Of a DNA stretch of 64,000 nucleotides, positions 1 through 9,604 are shown in pieces. The notes below the pieces were generated by a model. That model saw nothing but the letters and a program-made list of their open reading frames with translations, was not told the DNA's origin and did not search any database. Position numbers and translations under genes: made by a program. Position 1 is the stretch's first letter, and the number at the start of each line of letters is the position of its first letter. This DNA is from Leptospiraceae bacterium (lineage in GTDB: Bacteria; Spirochaetota; Leptospiria; Leptospirales; Leptospiraceae), in assembly GCA_024233865.1 (NCBI GenBank), contig JACKPA010000005.1, positions 1 through 64,000 of the forward strand, written 5' to 3'.

Positions 1-1837
1 ACGGAGAGAAGATTATATCCAATAGAATGTATTCTCCACTACTCATGCGATATTTAATGTTATTATGAACTACTTTTTTTTTGTTTTTTAAAGCTTTATT
101 TATAGCTATATTAAAAGAAATTTTTAAATTTGCAGGAATCATATCTGTTATGATTAATCTGAGACTTTCTGATAATCCTTCACTTTGCGGAAAGATTAAA
201 AATTTTCCAATTTCTCCAAACCGATTGATCAATTCACAGCCTTCATTCACAATGGCAGTACATGGTACGTGATCTTTTAATAATTTATTGTTTATTGGGG
301 TTAAAACATCATTATTTTTTGAGCTAACGATTGTTTGTCGCGGTTGTGGAATCGGGATTCTTATGTCTAATTTTGGTTTGAAAACATTGGCATACAAATA
401 GGATTTAACATTCGTATCTCTTGCTTTAAAAATCCTTCTTTTTAGGTCTATAGCTTCATACAAATCTTCTGATCCGCTAATGGTTTCACTATTACCTAAA
501 AACATAATGCCACCGTTAATTAAAGCAAAATGAAAAAGAGAAAGAACTTTTTGTTGCAATGCTGCTTGAAAATAAATCAATAAATTGCGGCACGTTAAAA
601 AATCTATCTTTTTGAAAGGAGGGTCTTTTATGATATTATGAGTCGCAAAAATAATCATTTCACGAATTTCATTTTTAACTCTATAGCTATCTCCGCTTTG
701 GGTAAAAAATTGCTCTAAGCGTTCTGTTGATACGTCTGCGGTTATACTTGTATTATAAATTCCCAAGCCGGCATATTCTATGGCTGCTCTATCTACATCC
801 GTAGCAAACACTTTAATATCATTTCTAAGATTATTTCGTAGCATATATTCTTTAAACAGTATTGCTATTGAATACGCCTCCTCTCCCGTAGAGCAAGCGA
901 CAACCCATACACGAATTTCATCTTTGGAGTTTTTGGTAAAAAAAATTTTTGGTATAATTTCTTTTTCGATGTATTGGAAAGATTCAGTATCACGAAAAAA
1001 TTTTGTGACTCCAATTAACAATTCCTTGTATAAAACCTTTTGTTCTTCTTTGGAATTCAATAGATATTCCAAATAATCATCTATTCTTTCAATTTGATTG
1101 ATGCTTAATCGTCTTTCCAATCGGCGAATGATCGTTGAGTTTTTATAAAATGTAAAATCCAGATTAAATTTTTCTTTCAGAAGTAAAATAATTTTGGTGA
1201 TACAATCTTCCGAAGCACCTATTAACTCTCTACTTTTTTCTTTATCTTGGATATATGGATGTTTTACAAAGCTAATAATTTTGCCTGGCATTTTTTCGGG
1301 ACTTAAAATAAAATCAACAACTCCCGTTGATATGGCACTTTGCGGCATTCCATTAAACTGAGCTGTTTCCGGGTCTTGAGATATTATCATACCTCCGTTT
1401 TCTTTGACCATCCTTATCCCTCTACTTCCATCACTTCCTGTTCCAGATAGTATTACTCCTATGGCTTTTTCACCATAATCTTCAGCTAGAGAGTTTAAAA
1501 ATATATCAATTGGTAGATTTAGAGTAGATGGATTTTGCTTTTCTGTGAGTTGTAATTTTCCATGAAAAATGGTCATATTTTTTTTTCGAGGAATTAGGTA
1601 AATATGATTGGGTTTTACAATTATACTATCTTCTGCCGTTATAATATTCAAAGGTGTTCTTTTGGATAGTATTTCAGGCATCAAACTTTTGTAATCTGGA
1701 GACAAGTGTTGTATTATAATAAAAGCAAGGCCGCTATCAATCGGTACTTCGGAAAAAAAAGATTCGATTGCTTCTAACCCTCCGGCTGAAGCACCAATCC
1801 CAACAACATAAAATTCTTTTTCTTGTATATCTATCAT
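1..1837 (-). CDS. CheB-CheR fusion protein (methylesterase-methyltransferase), C-terminus cut by window edge
   Basis: The frame is open from the ATG at 1837 to the left edge, about 612 codons, so the C-terminus lies outside. Residues 1-190 form a CheB methylesterase domain with no receiver in front: nucleophile motif GASAGG (Ser17), His44 in IIQH and Asp136 in SGTGSDG make the triad. About 205-475 is a CheR methyltransferase: the SAM-site stretch ACSTGEEAYS, ATDVDRAA, and the family motif FLTCRNLLIYF. The rest is a linker leading into a likely PAS region. The classical substrates are chemoreceptor glutamates. Fused forms like this usually carry PAS or kinase tails and may serve kinase signalling instead; that is inference. 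It is divergent from the PAS kinase at 2024 across 186 bp. Confidence 0.9.
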   Translation of the reverse strand, partial: MIDIQEKEFYVVGIGASAGGLEAIESFFSEVPIDSGLAFIIIQHLSPDYKSLMPEILSKRTPLNIITAEDSIIVKPNHIYLIPRKKNMTIFHGKLQLTEKQNPSTLNLPIDIFLNSLAEDYGEKAIGVILSGTGSDGSRGIRMVKENGGMIISQDPETAQFNGMPQSAISTGVVDFILSPEKMPGKIISFVKHPYIQDKEKSRELIGASEDCITKIILLLKEKFNLDFTFYKNSTIIRRLERRLSINQIERIDDYLEYLLNSKEEQKVLYKELLIGVTKFFRDTESFQYIEKEIIPKIFFTKNSKDEIRVWVVACSTGEEAYSIAILFKEYMLRNNLRNDIKVFATDVDRAAIEYAGLGIYNTSITADVSTERLEQFFTQSGDSYRVKNEIREMIIFATHNIIKDPPFKKIDFLTCRNLLIYFQAALQQKVLSLFHFALINGGIMFLGNSETISGSEDLYEAIDLKRRIFKARDTNVKSYLYANVFKPKLDIRIPIPQPRQTIVSSKNNDVLTPINNKLLKDHVPCTAIVNEGCELINRFGEIGKFLIFPQSEGLSESLRLIITDMIPANLKISFNIAINKALKNKKKVVHNNIKYRMSSGEYILLDIIFSP

Positions 1838-2023
1838 TCGTTTTTTGGCCCTTTAATAAATAAAAAAATAAAATATTGCTTGTGTCCATTCTAATTTGGC
1901 AGAATATTTTACTTATTATTGTAATTTTGTGTTGAATAATATTTTGTAAAGCACAAATAGGCATCGTTAAATATTAAAAAATATATTTTTAGAATAAAGC
2001 TAACAAGATTATAGAGGAGACTG

Positions 2024-3835
2024 ATGAAGCAGGCAGTTATAATAACAAATGTTGATGAAAGAATAATATGTGTGAATAAGTATGCAACGGATTTGTATGG
2101 TTATTCTGAAGTTGAATTATTAAGCAAAACTTTAGATGATATCATGCACTCTGATGATTGGAAAGACAAAAGCTCCAAATGGTATCAGGAAATTCAACAG
2201 GGGCAGAATGTTTCAGGACAATTGCTCGTCAAAGATAAATTAGGAAAAATTTTTAATGTTTCTGTGATTTTTTCCTCTTTAAATGATGAAAAAGGCAATG
2301 TAGTAGGGAGCGTAATTCTGACCAATCGTATATCCGAAAAAGAAATTATAGAAGAAAAGATTGTTGAAAACGAAAAACAATATCGACATATATTCAATTC
2401 AATGTATACTGGTTTTGCGTACCATGAAATCATACTGGATGACTTTGGTAAACCAGTAGATTACCGGTTTTTAGACGTTAATCCGGCTTTTGAAAAGTTG
2501 ACCGGTTTTAAAAAAAAAGATATTATTAATAAAACGGTATTGGAACTTTTCCCAGACATGGAAGATATTTGGTTAGAAAAGTATGGTGAAGTTGCTCTTT
2601 TGGGAAAGCCGGCAAGGTTTGAAAGCTACTCTCATAATTTTCAAAAATACTTTGAAGTTATTGCCTATTCACCTCAGAAAAATAAATTTGCTACGATTTT
2701 TAATGATATTACTGAAAGAAAGAAAATCGAAAAAGATTTAATTTGGCAAAAGACATTACTGGAAACAACTTTTAGTTGCTTCAATGACGGAATTGTTATC
2801 ACTGATACGGATCGTAAAATTCAAATATGCAATATCGGAATGTTTAAGACGTTCGGATACACACCTGAAGAAATTATTGGAGAAACAACGGAAATTCTCT
2901 ATGCTGATAAAAGTAAGTATTTAAATGCCGGAAAGGATCGATTTAATAAAGACGCGAAAACTACCAGTGATTTGTATATTACGACTTATAAGCACAAAGA
3001 CGGTAGGATATTTCCTGGTGAAACCTTTGGGGCAAAACTGTTTTCCAAAAAAGGTGAGTGGTTGGGTAATGTTGGGGTTATGCGAGATGTTACGGAAAGA
3101 GAACAGATGATAGAAGAGCTAAGAAAGGCAAAAGAGCAGGCAGAAGAGAGTGACAGATTAAAAACGGCATTTTTGACAAACATGTCTCACGAAATCCGTA
3201 CTCCCATGAATGGAATAATTGGTTTTGCTCGTATGTTAAACATAGAAAATTTGACAGAAGAGAAAAAGAAAATGTACACAAATATTATTATCAATAGCGG
3301 TAACCAACTTCTCTCTATCGTGGAAAATATTATTAAAATTTCGAGTATTGAAGTAGAGCAAGAAAAAGTCTATAAGGAAAAAGTAGAAATTTCTAAAATC
3401 GTATCCGAGTTATTACAAAGCTATAAATCGGATATAATAAATTCGAATATTAAAATTATTTTTAGGGAAGATTCTAACAATAAGGAACTGGTATTGTATA
3501 CAGATTATTTGAAGTTGTTACATATTTTTAAGAATTTAATGGACAATGCAATTAAATTTACTCCAAAAGGAATTGTGGAATTTGGTTATTTTGTAAAGAA
3601 GGAATACGTTGAGTTCTACGTAAGAGATAGTGGAATTGGGATAGAATCAAAATTTCATGAAAAAATTTTTGAAAATTTCTGGCAGGTAGAAAAGGGAACT
3701 ACAAGGAAATATGGTGGGACAGGTCTTGGATTAGCTATATCCAAAGCGTACGCTGAATTACTTGGAGGAAAAATATGGCTAACTTCGGAAATTGACAAAG
3801 GAAGTACATTTTATTTTACCATACCTCATGTATGA
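2024..3835 (+). CDS. Triple-PAS sensor histidine kinase, soluble
   Basis: The protein has 603 residues and no membrane segment. Three PAS domains (about 1-115, 116-230, 240-365) precede a HisKA dimerisation domain with phospho-acceptor His389 (NMSHEIRTPMNG) and a HATPase_c domain with N-box Asn508 (DNAIKF) and the GGTGLGLAIS lid motif near 567. It should autophosphorylate and pass the phosphate to a separate receiver. The start is fixed: AGAGGAG lies just upstream and an in-frame TAG sits four codons before the ATG. As a result the first PAS begins directly at its first beta strand, without the usual N-cap helix. It is divergent from the CheB-CheR fusion and followed by a cyclase, so the three may form one pathway. 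Confidence 0.92.
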   Translation: MKQAVIITNVDERIICVNKYATDLYGYSEVELLSKTLDDIMHSDDWKDKSSKWYQEIQQGQNVSGQLLVKDKLGKIFNVSVIFSSLNDEKGNVVGSVILTNRISEKEIIEEKIVENEKQYRHIFNSMYTGFAYHEIILDDFGKPVDYRFLDVNPAFEKLTGFKKKDIINKTVLELFPDMEDIWLEKYGEVALLGKPARFESYSHNFQKYFEVIAYSPQKNKFATIFNDITERKKIEKDLIWQKTLLETTFSCFNDGIVITDTDRKIQICNIGMFKTFGYTPEEIIGETTEILYADKSKYLNAGKDRFNKDAKTTSDLYITTYKHKDGRIFPGETFGAKLFSKKGEWLGNVGVMRDVTEREQMIEELRKAKEQAEESDRLKTAFLTNMSHEIRTPMNGIIGFARMLNIENLTEEKKKMYTNIIINSGNQLLSIVENIIKISSIEVEQEKVYKEKVEISKIVSELLQSYKSDIINSNIKIIFREDSNNKELVLYTDYLKLLHIFKNLMDNAIKFTPKGIVEFGYFVKKEYVEFYVRDSGIGIESKFHEKIFENFWQVEKGTTRKYGGTGLGLAISKAYAELLGGKIWLTSEIDKGSTFYFTIPHV

Positions 3836-3892
3836 TAAAATCCTTGCTTTTCTAAATCAAAACCATAAATTAGAAAAAAGTAAAAAGAAATA

Positions 3893-5728
3893 ATGAATAG
3901 TCATACACCACATTTTTCGGTTTTGCGAATTCTTCTTGTAGGGTTTTTTATCTATAGTTTTTTAAGTTTTGTAAGTATGGGGTTTTCGATTTTCAAAGAG
4001 TTTCCTCTTTTAGCCATTGAGCAAAATCCCCAAAAAATTAAAGAGTTGATTGAAATACATAGCGAATTGAAGCAAAAAAAAATCGAAAATGAAGATTTGA
4101 AACACGAATTAGATGAAAAAATGGATAAACTTTTTAATCCCTACAACCGTTTAGGGTCCTCAACAGAAAATTTTTCCATGGCTATAAACTTTATTTTGTC
4201 ACTTTCTTTGATAAGTTTTATGGTTTGGTACCACCTACCTCTTTATAAATTATTTTATAAGAAGCGGAGACATGGAGATATACCGGAAACTTTACGGAAA
4301 GTTTGTAAAATTAGGATTGTAAGCTCTCCCTTACTGATTGGTATTATTTTACCTGCCACGATTATCCTGGGAGTTATTTTTCAGTATAGCTTTATGGTTT
4401 TAGGGCTTATAGGTAAAGATTTTAAGACCATTGTTACCATTACATTGTTTTTAAAGATCATATCTGCTATTTTATCCGGTGTGCTCATGTTTTCTTGGCA
4501 AAAGTACCGTGTGCAACACATATTTTTGGAGCATGTTTTTTTCCCGGAAGAATTAAGAAACAAACTTCCGGCTCTAAGAGATATTAAACTTAAGCTTCGT
4601 CTTTGGATTGTAAGCTTGGTTACAATTCTACTCCCCCTTCTTATGGTTGTGCTTCTTATTATAACTTCTCTTACGATCAACACAAAACCGGAAAAACTAA
4701 AGAATTCTCAAATCGAATTGCTGTTAGGAGAATATATCAAAGCAGCTGATAAATTAGGTTTCAAAAGTTATATACTGAAGTGGCTCCACCAAGAAGGACT
4801 TCACAAATTACCCGGAATAATATACGTAAACGCCATCAATACACCCATACTTCTTTTGGGTCTAAGCGTTAGTATTTTAATGGTTGTAGGCTACTCAATG
4901 GTTTTGATGTTCTTTTTTACTGGAAATATCGTAAAACCTCTGTATGAACTGCAAAAACACATGAAAGAAACGGAACAAGGCAATTATAATAGCTTTGTAA
5001 TCGTTAGGAACAATGATGAAGTAGGGGATTTGGTTGAAGGATATAATCGGATGTTGTTGGGGTTGGAAGAAAGGGAAAAGCTTAAAAATCTTTTTGGTCA
5101 GTATTTGACAAGAGAGGTCTCGGAAGAAATTTTAAATGGCAGGGTTAAGTTGGGAGGTGACTATTTTGAAGCGACCATTATGTTTTCTGACATTCGTGAT
5201 TTTACATCCATGTCTGAAAAAATGCCTCCAGAGGAAGTTTTGCGATTTTTAAATTCCTATATGGAAAGGATGATCGATGTGATAGTTAAACACGGTGGAA
5301 TAATCGACAAATTTATGGGGGATGGAATTCTAGCTACCTTTGGTGTCCCTGTTCGTTCGAATGTTCATTCTCAACAGGCACTTTTGGCAGCTCTGGATAT
5401 GAAAAAAGCATTGGCAGACTTAAATCAAAACCGTGGAAAAACAGGACTTCCGCCAATCCGAATTGGAATCGGCTTGCACTCAGGTTTGGTGATCGCCGGA
5501 AATATCGGAAACAGCCATAAAACGGAATATACAATCATCGGAGATACCGTAAACCTAGCTTCTCGTATTGAAGGCTTAACAAAAGAATACAATAGTTCTA
5601 TTTTGATAAGTGGCTCAACGTTTTCTCTTCTACCGGATGAATTTAAAGACACCCTTGTAATGGATGTCATATCAGAAGTGAGTGTTCGTGGGAAATCTGA
5701 TACAGTTCGGTTGTACAAGGTGAATTAA
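3893..5728 (+). CDS. Membrane class III adenylate/guanylate cyclase with HAMP domain
   Basis: This 611-residue protein has about six hydrophobic segments in its N-terminal 350 residues, then a HAMP linker (from about 350, NIVKPLYELQ onward) and a C-terminal class III cyclase domain (about 420-605). Metal-binding Asp433 (FSDIRDF) and Asp477 (MGDG) are present. Lys473 and Thr547 (EYTIIGD) occupy the base-selecting positions, a pair typical of bacterial adenylate cyclases of class IIIb, and Asn554 and Arg558 (VNLASR) fit transition-state roles. All catalytic residues I can check are intact, so cAMP synthesis is the best guess. It starts 57 bp after the kinase. The Shine-Dalgarno is weak, and a 21-codon ORF (3828-3893) bridges the two genes. 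Confidence 0.92.
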   Translation: MNSHTPHFSVLRILLVGFFIYSFLSFVSMGFSIFKEFPLLAIEQNPQKIKELIEIHSELKQKKIENEDLKHELDEKMDKLFNPYNRLGSSTENFSMAINFILSLSLISFMVWYHLPLYKLFYKKRRHGDIPETLRKVCKIRIVSSPLLIGIILPATIILGVIFQYSFMVLGLIGKDFKTIVTITLFLKIISAILSGVLMFSWQKYRVQHIFLEHVFFPEELRNKLPALRDIKLKLRLWIVSLVTILLPLLMVVLLIITSLTINTKPEKLKNSQIELLLGEYIKAADKLGFKSYILKWLHQEGLHKLPGIIYVNAINTPILLLGLSVSILMVVGYSMVLMFFFTGNIVKPLYELQKHMKETEQGNYNSFVIVRNNDEVGDLVEGYNRMLLGLEEREKLKNLFGQYLTREVSEEILNGRVKLGGDYFEATIMFSDIRDFTSMSEKMPPEEVLRFLNSYMERMIDVIVKHGGIIDKFMGDGILATFGVPVRSNVHSQQALLAALDMKKALADLNQNRGKTGLPPIRIGIGLHSGLVIAGNIGNSHKTEYTIIGDTVNLASRIEGLTKEYNSSILISGSTFSLLPDEFKDTLVMDVISEVSVRGKSDTVRLYKVN

Positions 5729-5742
5729 CGTAAGACATGAAA

Positions 5743-5878
5743 AAGGGGCTGTGTAAAAAGCCAGTTTGCTCCCTTCGACTACGCTCAGGGAGCGTTTGGA
5801 CGCTTTTCGGACATTGAGCGTAGCGATGCACTGAGCTTGCCGAAGTGTCGAAATGTCCCTTATTACACAGCACCCCTT
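5743..5878. repeat. MITE-like palindromic element, long form
   Basis: The ends are inverted repeats: AAGGGGCTGTGTAA at 5743-5756 against TTACACAGCACCCCTT at 5863-5878, matching except for two extra bases. Inside are further palindromes built on GGGACATT/AATGTCC and GCTCCCT/AGGGAGC. A shorter relative is at 42902-43006. It lies between the converging ends of the cyclase and glutamine synthetase genes. The GC-rich hairpins could also terminate transcription in both directions. I saw no clear target-site duplication and no coding capacity. Confidence 0.75.
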
Positions 5879-5899
5879 ACAAAATATTGAATTCGAGCC

Positions 5900-8083
5900 T
5901 TATATTAGAAAAAGCATTTCTGCATAAGAAGGTAGAGGCCAAAATTGTGAATCAACCATTGTTTCCAATTTATCAGCAACCTGTCTGACTTCACTCATTT
6001 TTGGAAGAACCGTATCTCGGAAATATTTGGCGTGTTTTAAGATGTCTTCATCTTCATGCCCTAATATTTTATCCAATTCTACAAGTTTAGTCGCAAGCTG
6101 ACTGTTTAAAGAAGACAGTTCTTTTAAGTATTCTTCTTGAGGTTTTATTTCCGAATTACTGGAAACCGATTTAACAGCTGCCAAACTTTTTGCAACTTCT
6201 CCTTGGTAACGGATACACGCTGGAAGAATTTGTCTCTTTCCAATATTCAATGTACACAAAGCTTCTTGGTTAATGGTTTTGTTGTATATTTCTACCAAGA
6301 CATTGTATCTACTTTCTGTTTCTCTAGGAGAAAAAATTTTGTATTTGGCAAAAATATCCACATTTTTTTGTTCCAAAAGAATAGGTAATGCATCCGGAAC
6401 GGTTTTTAGATTTGGTAAGCCTCGTTTTGAAGCTTCATCAATCCATTCTTGAACGTAGTTGTCACCGTTATAGATGATTCTTTTGTGTTTTTTTATTTTT
6501 TCGGAAAGAATTTCTTGAACGGCTTTTTCTAAAGTCTTTCCACCTTTGATACTATTTTCAAGCTGAGTTGCCAATTCGTCAAGCGACTCTGCTACAATTG
6601 TATTCAAAACAATATTCGGTCCACCTAAAGAAAGAGAAGAAGGAACAGCTCTGAATTCAAATTTATTGCCTGTAAACGCAAAAGGAGATGTACGGTTTCT
6701 GTCTGTCGCGTCTTTTGGGATAGGAGGAAGGGTAGTAACACCAATCTCCATTTTTTTTCCACCTTTTCCGGAGTCTTTTGTGTGACCGGTTGTTTCCAAT
6801 TGTTCAATAATCTCAGTCAATTGATCACCCAAAAATATTGAAATAATTGCCGGAGGGGCTTCATTCGCGCCTAATCGGTGGTCGTTTCCTGGGTTTGCTA
6901 CTGCAGCTCGTAACAAATCACCATGTTTGTCTACGGCTGTAATCACTGCTACAAGGAAGACCATAAATTGAGCATTTTGATAAGGATCATCACCCGGATC
7001 CAAAAGATTAAAACCATCGTCTGTTGCCATAGACCAGTTGTTGTGCTTTCCGGAACCATTTACACCTGCAAAAGGCTTTTCATGGAGTAAACAAGCAAGC
7101 CCATGTCTGTTTGCCACTTTTTTTAGCGTATCCATCACAATTTGGTTATGATCCATTGCTATGTTGGAAGTTGAAAAAATAGGAGCTATTTCATACTGAG
7201 CTGGAGCTACTTCATTGTGTCTTGTTCTAACATTAACACCTAATTGCCATAATTCGGCGTCAATTTCTTTTAGACATTCCATTATTCTAGTTTTAATAGA
7301 TCCAAAATAGTGGTCTTCGGACTCTTGCCCTTTAGGAGGCTTTGCTCCAAAAAGAGTTCTACCAGTCATAACCAAATCTTCTCTTAAATAAAAAAATTGT
7401 TTATCAATTAAAAAGTATTCTTGTTCCGGTCCAACGGTTGTGATAACTCTCTTGGATGTTGCATTTCCAAACAGTTTGAGAACTCTCATTGCTTGCTCAG
7501 AAAGTGCATACATTGATTTTAATAGAGGCGTTTTTTTATCCAGAACTTCGCCAGTATAAGAATAAAAAGCCGTAGGAATGCAAAGTGTAGTATCTCTTAT
7601 AAAAGCCGGAGAAGTTGCATCCCAGGCAGTATACCCTCTTGCTTCAAAGGTGGACCTAATTCCACCGGATGGAAAAGAAGACGCGTCCGGTTCTCCTTTA
7701 ACCAACTCTTTTCCATGAAATTCCATCATAGCCCTTCCGTCACTTTGTGGAGTGACAAAAGAATCATGTTTTTCAGCTGTAAGACCGGTCATAGGATGGA
7801 ACCAATGGCTAAAATGAGTTGCACCGTGTTCAACTGCCCATTCTTTCATCGTATTTGCTACAACATCAGCAACTTCTGGCTCTAACGGATTGCCTTCTTC
7901 TATTGTTTTTTTAAGGGATTTGTAGATCGCTTTTGGCAATCTTTGTTTCATTAGGTAATCACTAAAAACTTTATTTCCAAACATCTGAGCTGCCGGCTCT
8001 TGTAAATGATCGTAGGCAGACTTTTGGATTTCTTTTTCACTAATAGATGAAATTGCATCTTGTCTTGCTGTTTTATTATTCAT
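5900..8083 (-). CDS. glnN: Glutamine synthetase type III
   Basis: The 727-residue length and motifs mark a GSIII enzyme, which makes glutamine from glutamate, ammonium and ATP in the cytoplasm. GSIII is much longer than the ~470-residue GSI. Recognisable elements are the N-terminal SDYLMKQRLPK region, GGIRSTFEARGYTAWD, VGPEQEYFLID with catalytic glutamates, the NEVAPAQYE motif, KPFAGVNGSGKHNNWS (ATP and glutamate binding), and ANEAPPAI. The start has a good GAGGAAG site just upstream. It faces the receiver-kinase gene at 8276 across 192 bp. AmtB is encoded in the same window at 43013. No PII gene is nearby. Confidence 0.95.
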   Translation of the reverse strand: MNNKTARQDAISSISEKEIQKSAYDHLQEPAAQMFGNKVFSDYLMKQRLPKAIYKSLKKTIEEGNPLEPEVADVVANTMKEWAVEHGATHFSHWFHPMTGLTAEKHDSFVTPQSDGRAMMEFHGKELVKGEPDASSFPSGGIRSTFEARGYTAWDATSPAFIRDTTLCIPTAFYSYTGEVLDKKTPLLKSMYALSEQAMRVLKLFGNATSKRVITTVGPEQEYFLIDKQFFYLREDLVMTGRTLFGAKPPKGQESEDHYFGSIKTRIMECLKEIDAELWQLGVNVRTRHNEVAPAQYEIAPIFSTSNIAMDHNQIVMDTLKKVANRHGLACLLHEKPFAGVNGSGKHNNWSMATDDGFNLLDPGDDPYQNAQFMVFLVAVITAVDKHGDLLRAAVANPGNDHRLGANEAPPAIISIFLGDQLTEIIEQLETTGHTKDSGKGGKKMEIGVTTLPPIPKDATDRNRTSPFAFTGNKFEFRAVPSSLSLGGPNIVLNTIVAESLDELATQLENSIKGGKTLEKAVQEILSEKIKKHKRIIYNGDNYVQEWIDEASKRGLPNLKTVPDALPILLEQKNVDIFAKYKIFSPRETESRYNVLVEIYNKTINQEALCTLNIGKRQILPACIRYQGEVAKSLAAVKSVSSNSEIKPQEEYLKELSSLNSQLATKLVELDKILGHEDEDILKHAKYFRDTVLPKMSEVRQVADKLETMVDSQFWPLPSYAEMLFLI

Positions 8084-8275
8084 ACTTCCTCGCTAATCAC
8101 AAAAATTGTATTCTATTATAGATTGCAAATTTTATACCAAAATTGAATATGGATTTGTGTAAAGCTTAAATTACGTGGAAAAAAATAAATTTTATTTTTT
8201 TTATTTAGTTTGATTCTAAAATATACTGCTTTAATCTGGTTTTTGTGATTTCCTTAGAGCAAAAAGGCAGACAGA

Positions 8276-9370
8276 ATGGTTAAAATTCTTGTAATTGATG
8301 ATGAATTTTTTATTCGAAAGACCACAACAAAAGTTTTAGAGTCGAATGGATACTTAACCTTATCTGCCGAAGACGGTAAGGAAGGAATTGAAATTGCAAG
8401 GAAAGAAAATCCTGATTTAATACTTTCCGATATTAATATGCCGAATATGGATGGGTATGAAGTATTACTTCATCTAAGAAAGGATCCTAAAACAGCCCTG
8501 ATACCATTTATTTTTCTCTCTGCCAAATCCGAATCAGCTGACTTAAGAAACGGAATGGATTTGGGAGCTGACGATTATCTGACTAAACCATTTGAAACAG
8601 GGCAACTCCTAAAAGCCGTTAAAACCAGAATTGAAAAATCAAAAAAGATACAAAGCTATTCGGAAGAAAAACTTAATGAATTGAGTAATAATATAACTCT
8701 TAGCTTACCTCATGAAGTTTTTACTCCTTTGAATTCAATTTTGGGACTTTCTTCTCTTGTTTGTAGCTACAATAATGGAATGGAAAAAGAAGAAATTATA
8801 AAAATGTGTGAAACAATCCATGATTCGGGGAATCGTTTGCACAATACACTAAAAAATTTTGTATACTACGCCAACCTTCTTATAAAAAAAAATGATCCGG
8901 AAAAGTTACAGACATATATAACCGGATATATGGACAATAGCAAGCTTTTAATTGAAAACTATGCAATGGAAATCTCTATACAGCACAATAGAGAAAACGA
9001 TATGGATATGGAATTGGTAGAATCTTCTTTAGCCATGAAGTCGGAGGCTTTTCAGAAAATTATTTCGGAAGTTTTATCAAATGCGTTTAAGTTTTCTGAG
9101 ATAGGTTCCAAAATACATATAATTACTGAAATCAAGGACAGATTCTATGTTTTAAAAATCCAAGATATGGGTAGAGGTATGACCAAGGAACAAATTGCTA
9201 GTATTATGCCTTATATTCAATTTGAGCGAGAGATATATGAGCAACAAGGATGTGGTTTGGGGCTTGCTATTACAAAGTTACTTGTCGAAATTCATAAGGG
9301 AAGCATTGCCTTTGAAAGTAAACCAAATGAATATACAAATGTAATTATTAGCTTACCCGTTTATAAGTAA
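8276..9370 (+). CDS. Receiver-first hybrid histidine kinase
   Basis: This 364-residue soluble protein puts a receiver domain in front of a kinase core. Receiver: acidic Asp8/Asp9, phospho-acceptor Asp52 (LILSDINMP), conserved Lys104 (TKPFE). Kinase: a diverged HisKA region with His146 (LPHEVFTPLN) and HATPase_c with Asn in LSNAFKFSE and a CGLGLAITK lid. There is no sensor domain, so input probably comes as phosphate onto the receiver from another kinase. An AAAAAGG stretch lies about 10 nt before the ATG. It is divergent from glutamine synthetase III; whether it acts on nitrogen control is unknown. Confidence 0.9.
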   Translation: MVKILVIDDEFFIRKTTTKVLESNGYLTLSAEDGKEGIEIARKENPDLILSDINMPNMDGYEVLLHLRKDPKTALIPFIFLSAKSESADLRNGMDLGADDYLTKPFETGQLLKAVKTRIEKSKKIQSYSEEKLNELSNNITLSLPHEVFTPLNSILGLSSLVCSYNNGMEKEEIIKMCETIHDSGNRLHNTLKNFVYYANLLIKKNDPEKLQTYITGYMDNSKLLIENYAMEISIQHNRENDMDMELVESSLAMKSEAFQKIISEVLSNAFKFSEIGSKIHIITEIKDRFYVLKIQDMGRGMTKEQIASIMPYIQFEREIYEQQGCGLGLAITKLLVEIHKGSIAFESKPNEYTNVIISLPVYK

Positions 9371-9604
9371 AACTCAGCAATTCCCGATATGAATTAAGAT
9401 ATTTTAAAATACTCTTTCAAATTGCGTAATTGAATTATGCACATCATAAAGCCATGGGAATCCGAGATAAATGAGTTTTCTGGCTCAGTTACAGTCGAAT
9501 TCTAGGTTGAATTTTTTTGTTTTAGAAGGATTTTTTTGCTTTCGTATAAGATTTTTTTTGTGGTTGTCCTTTAAATGAAATCAAAATATTATATCAAAAT
9601 CACC

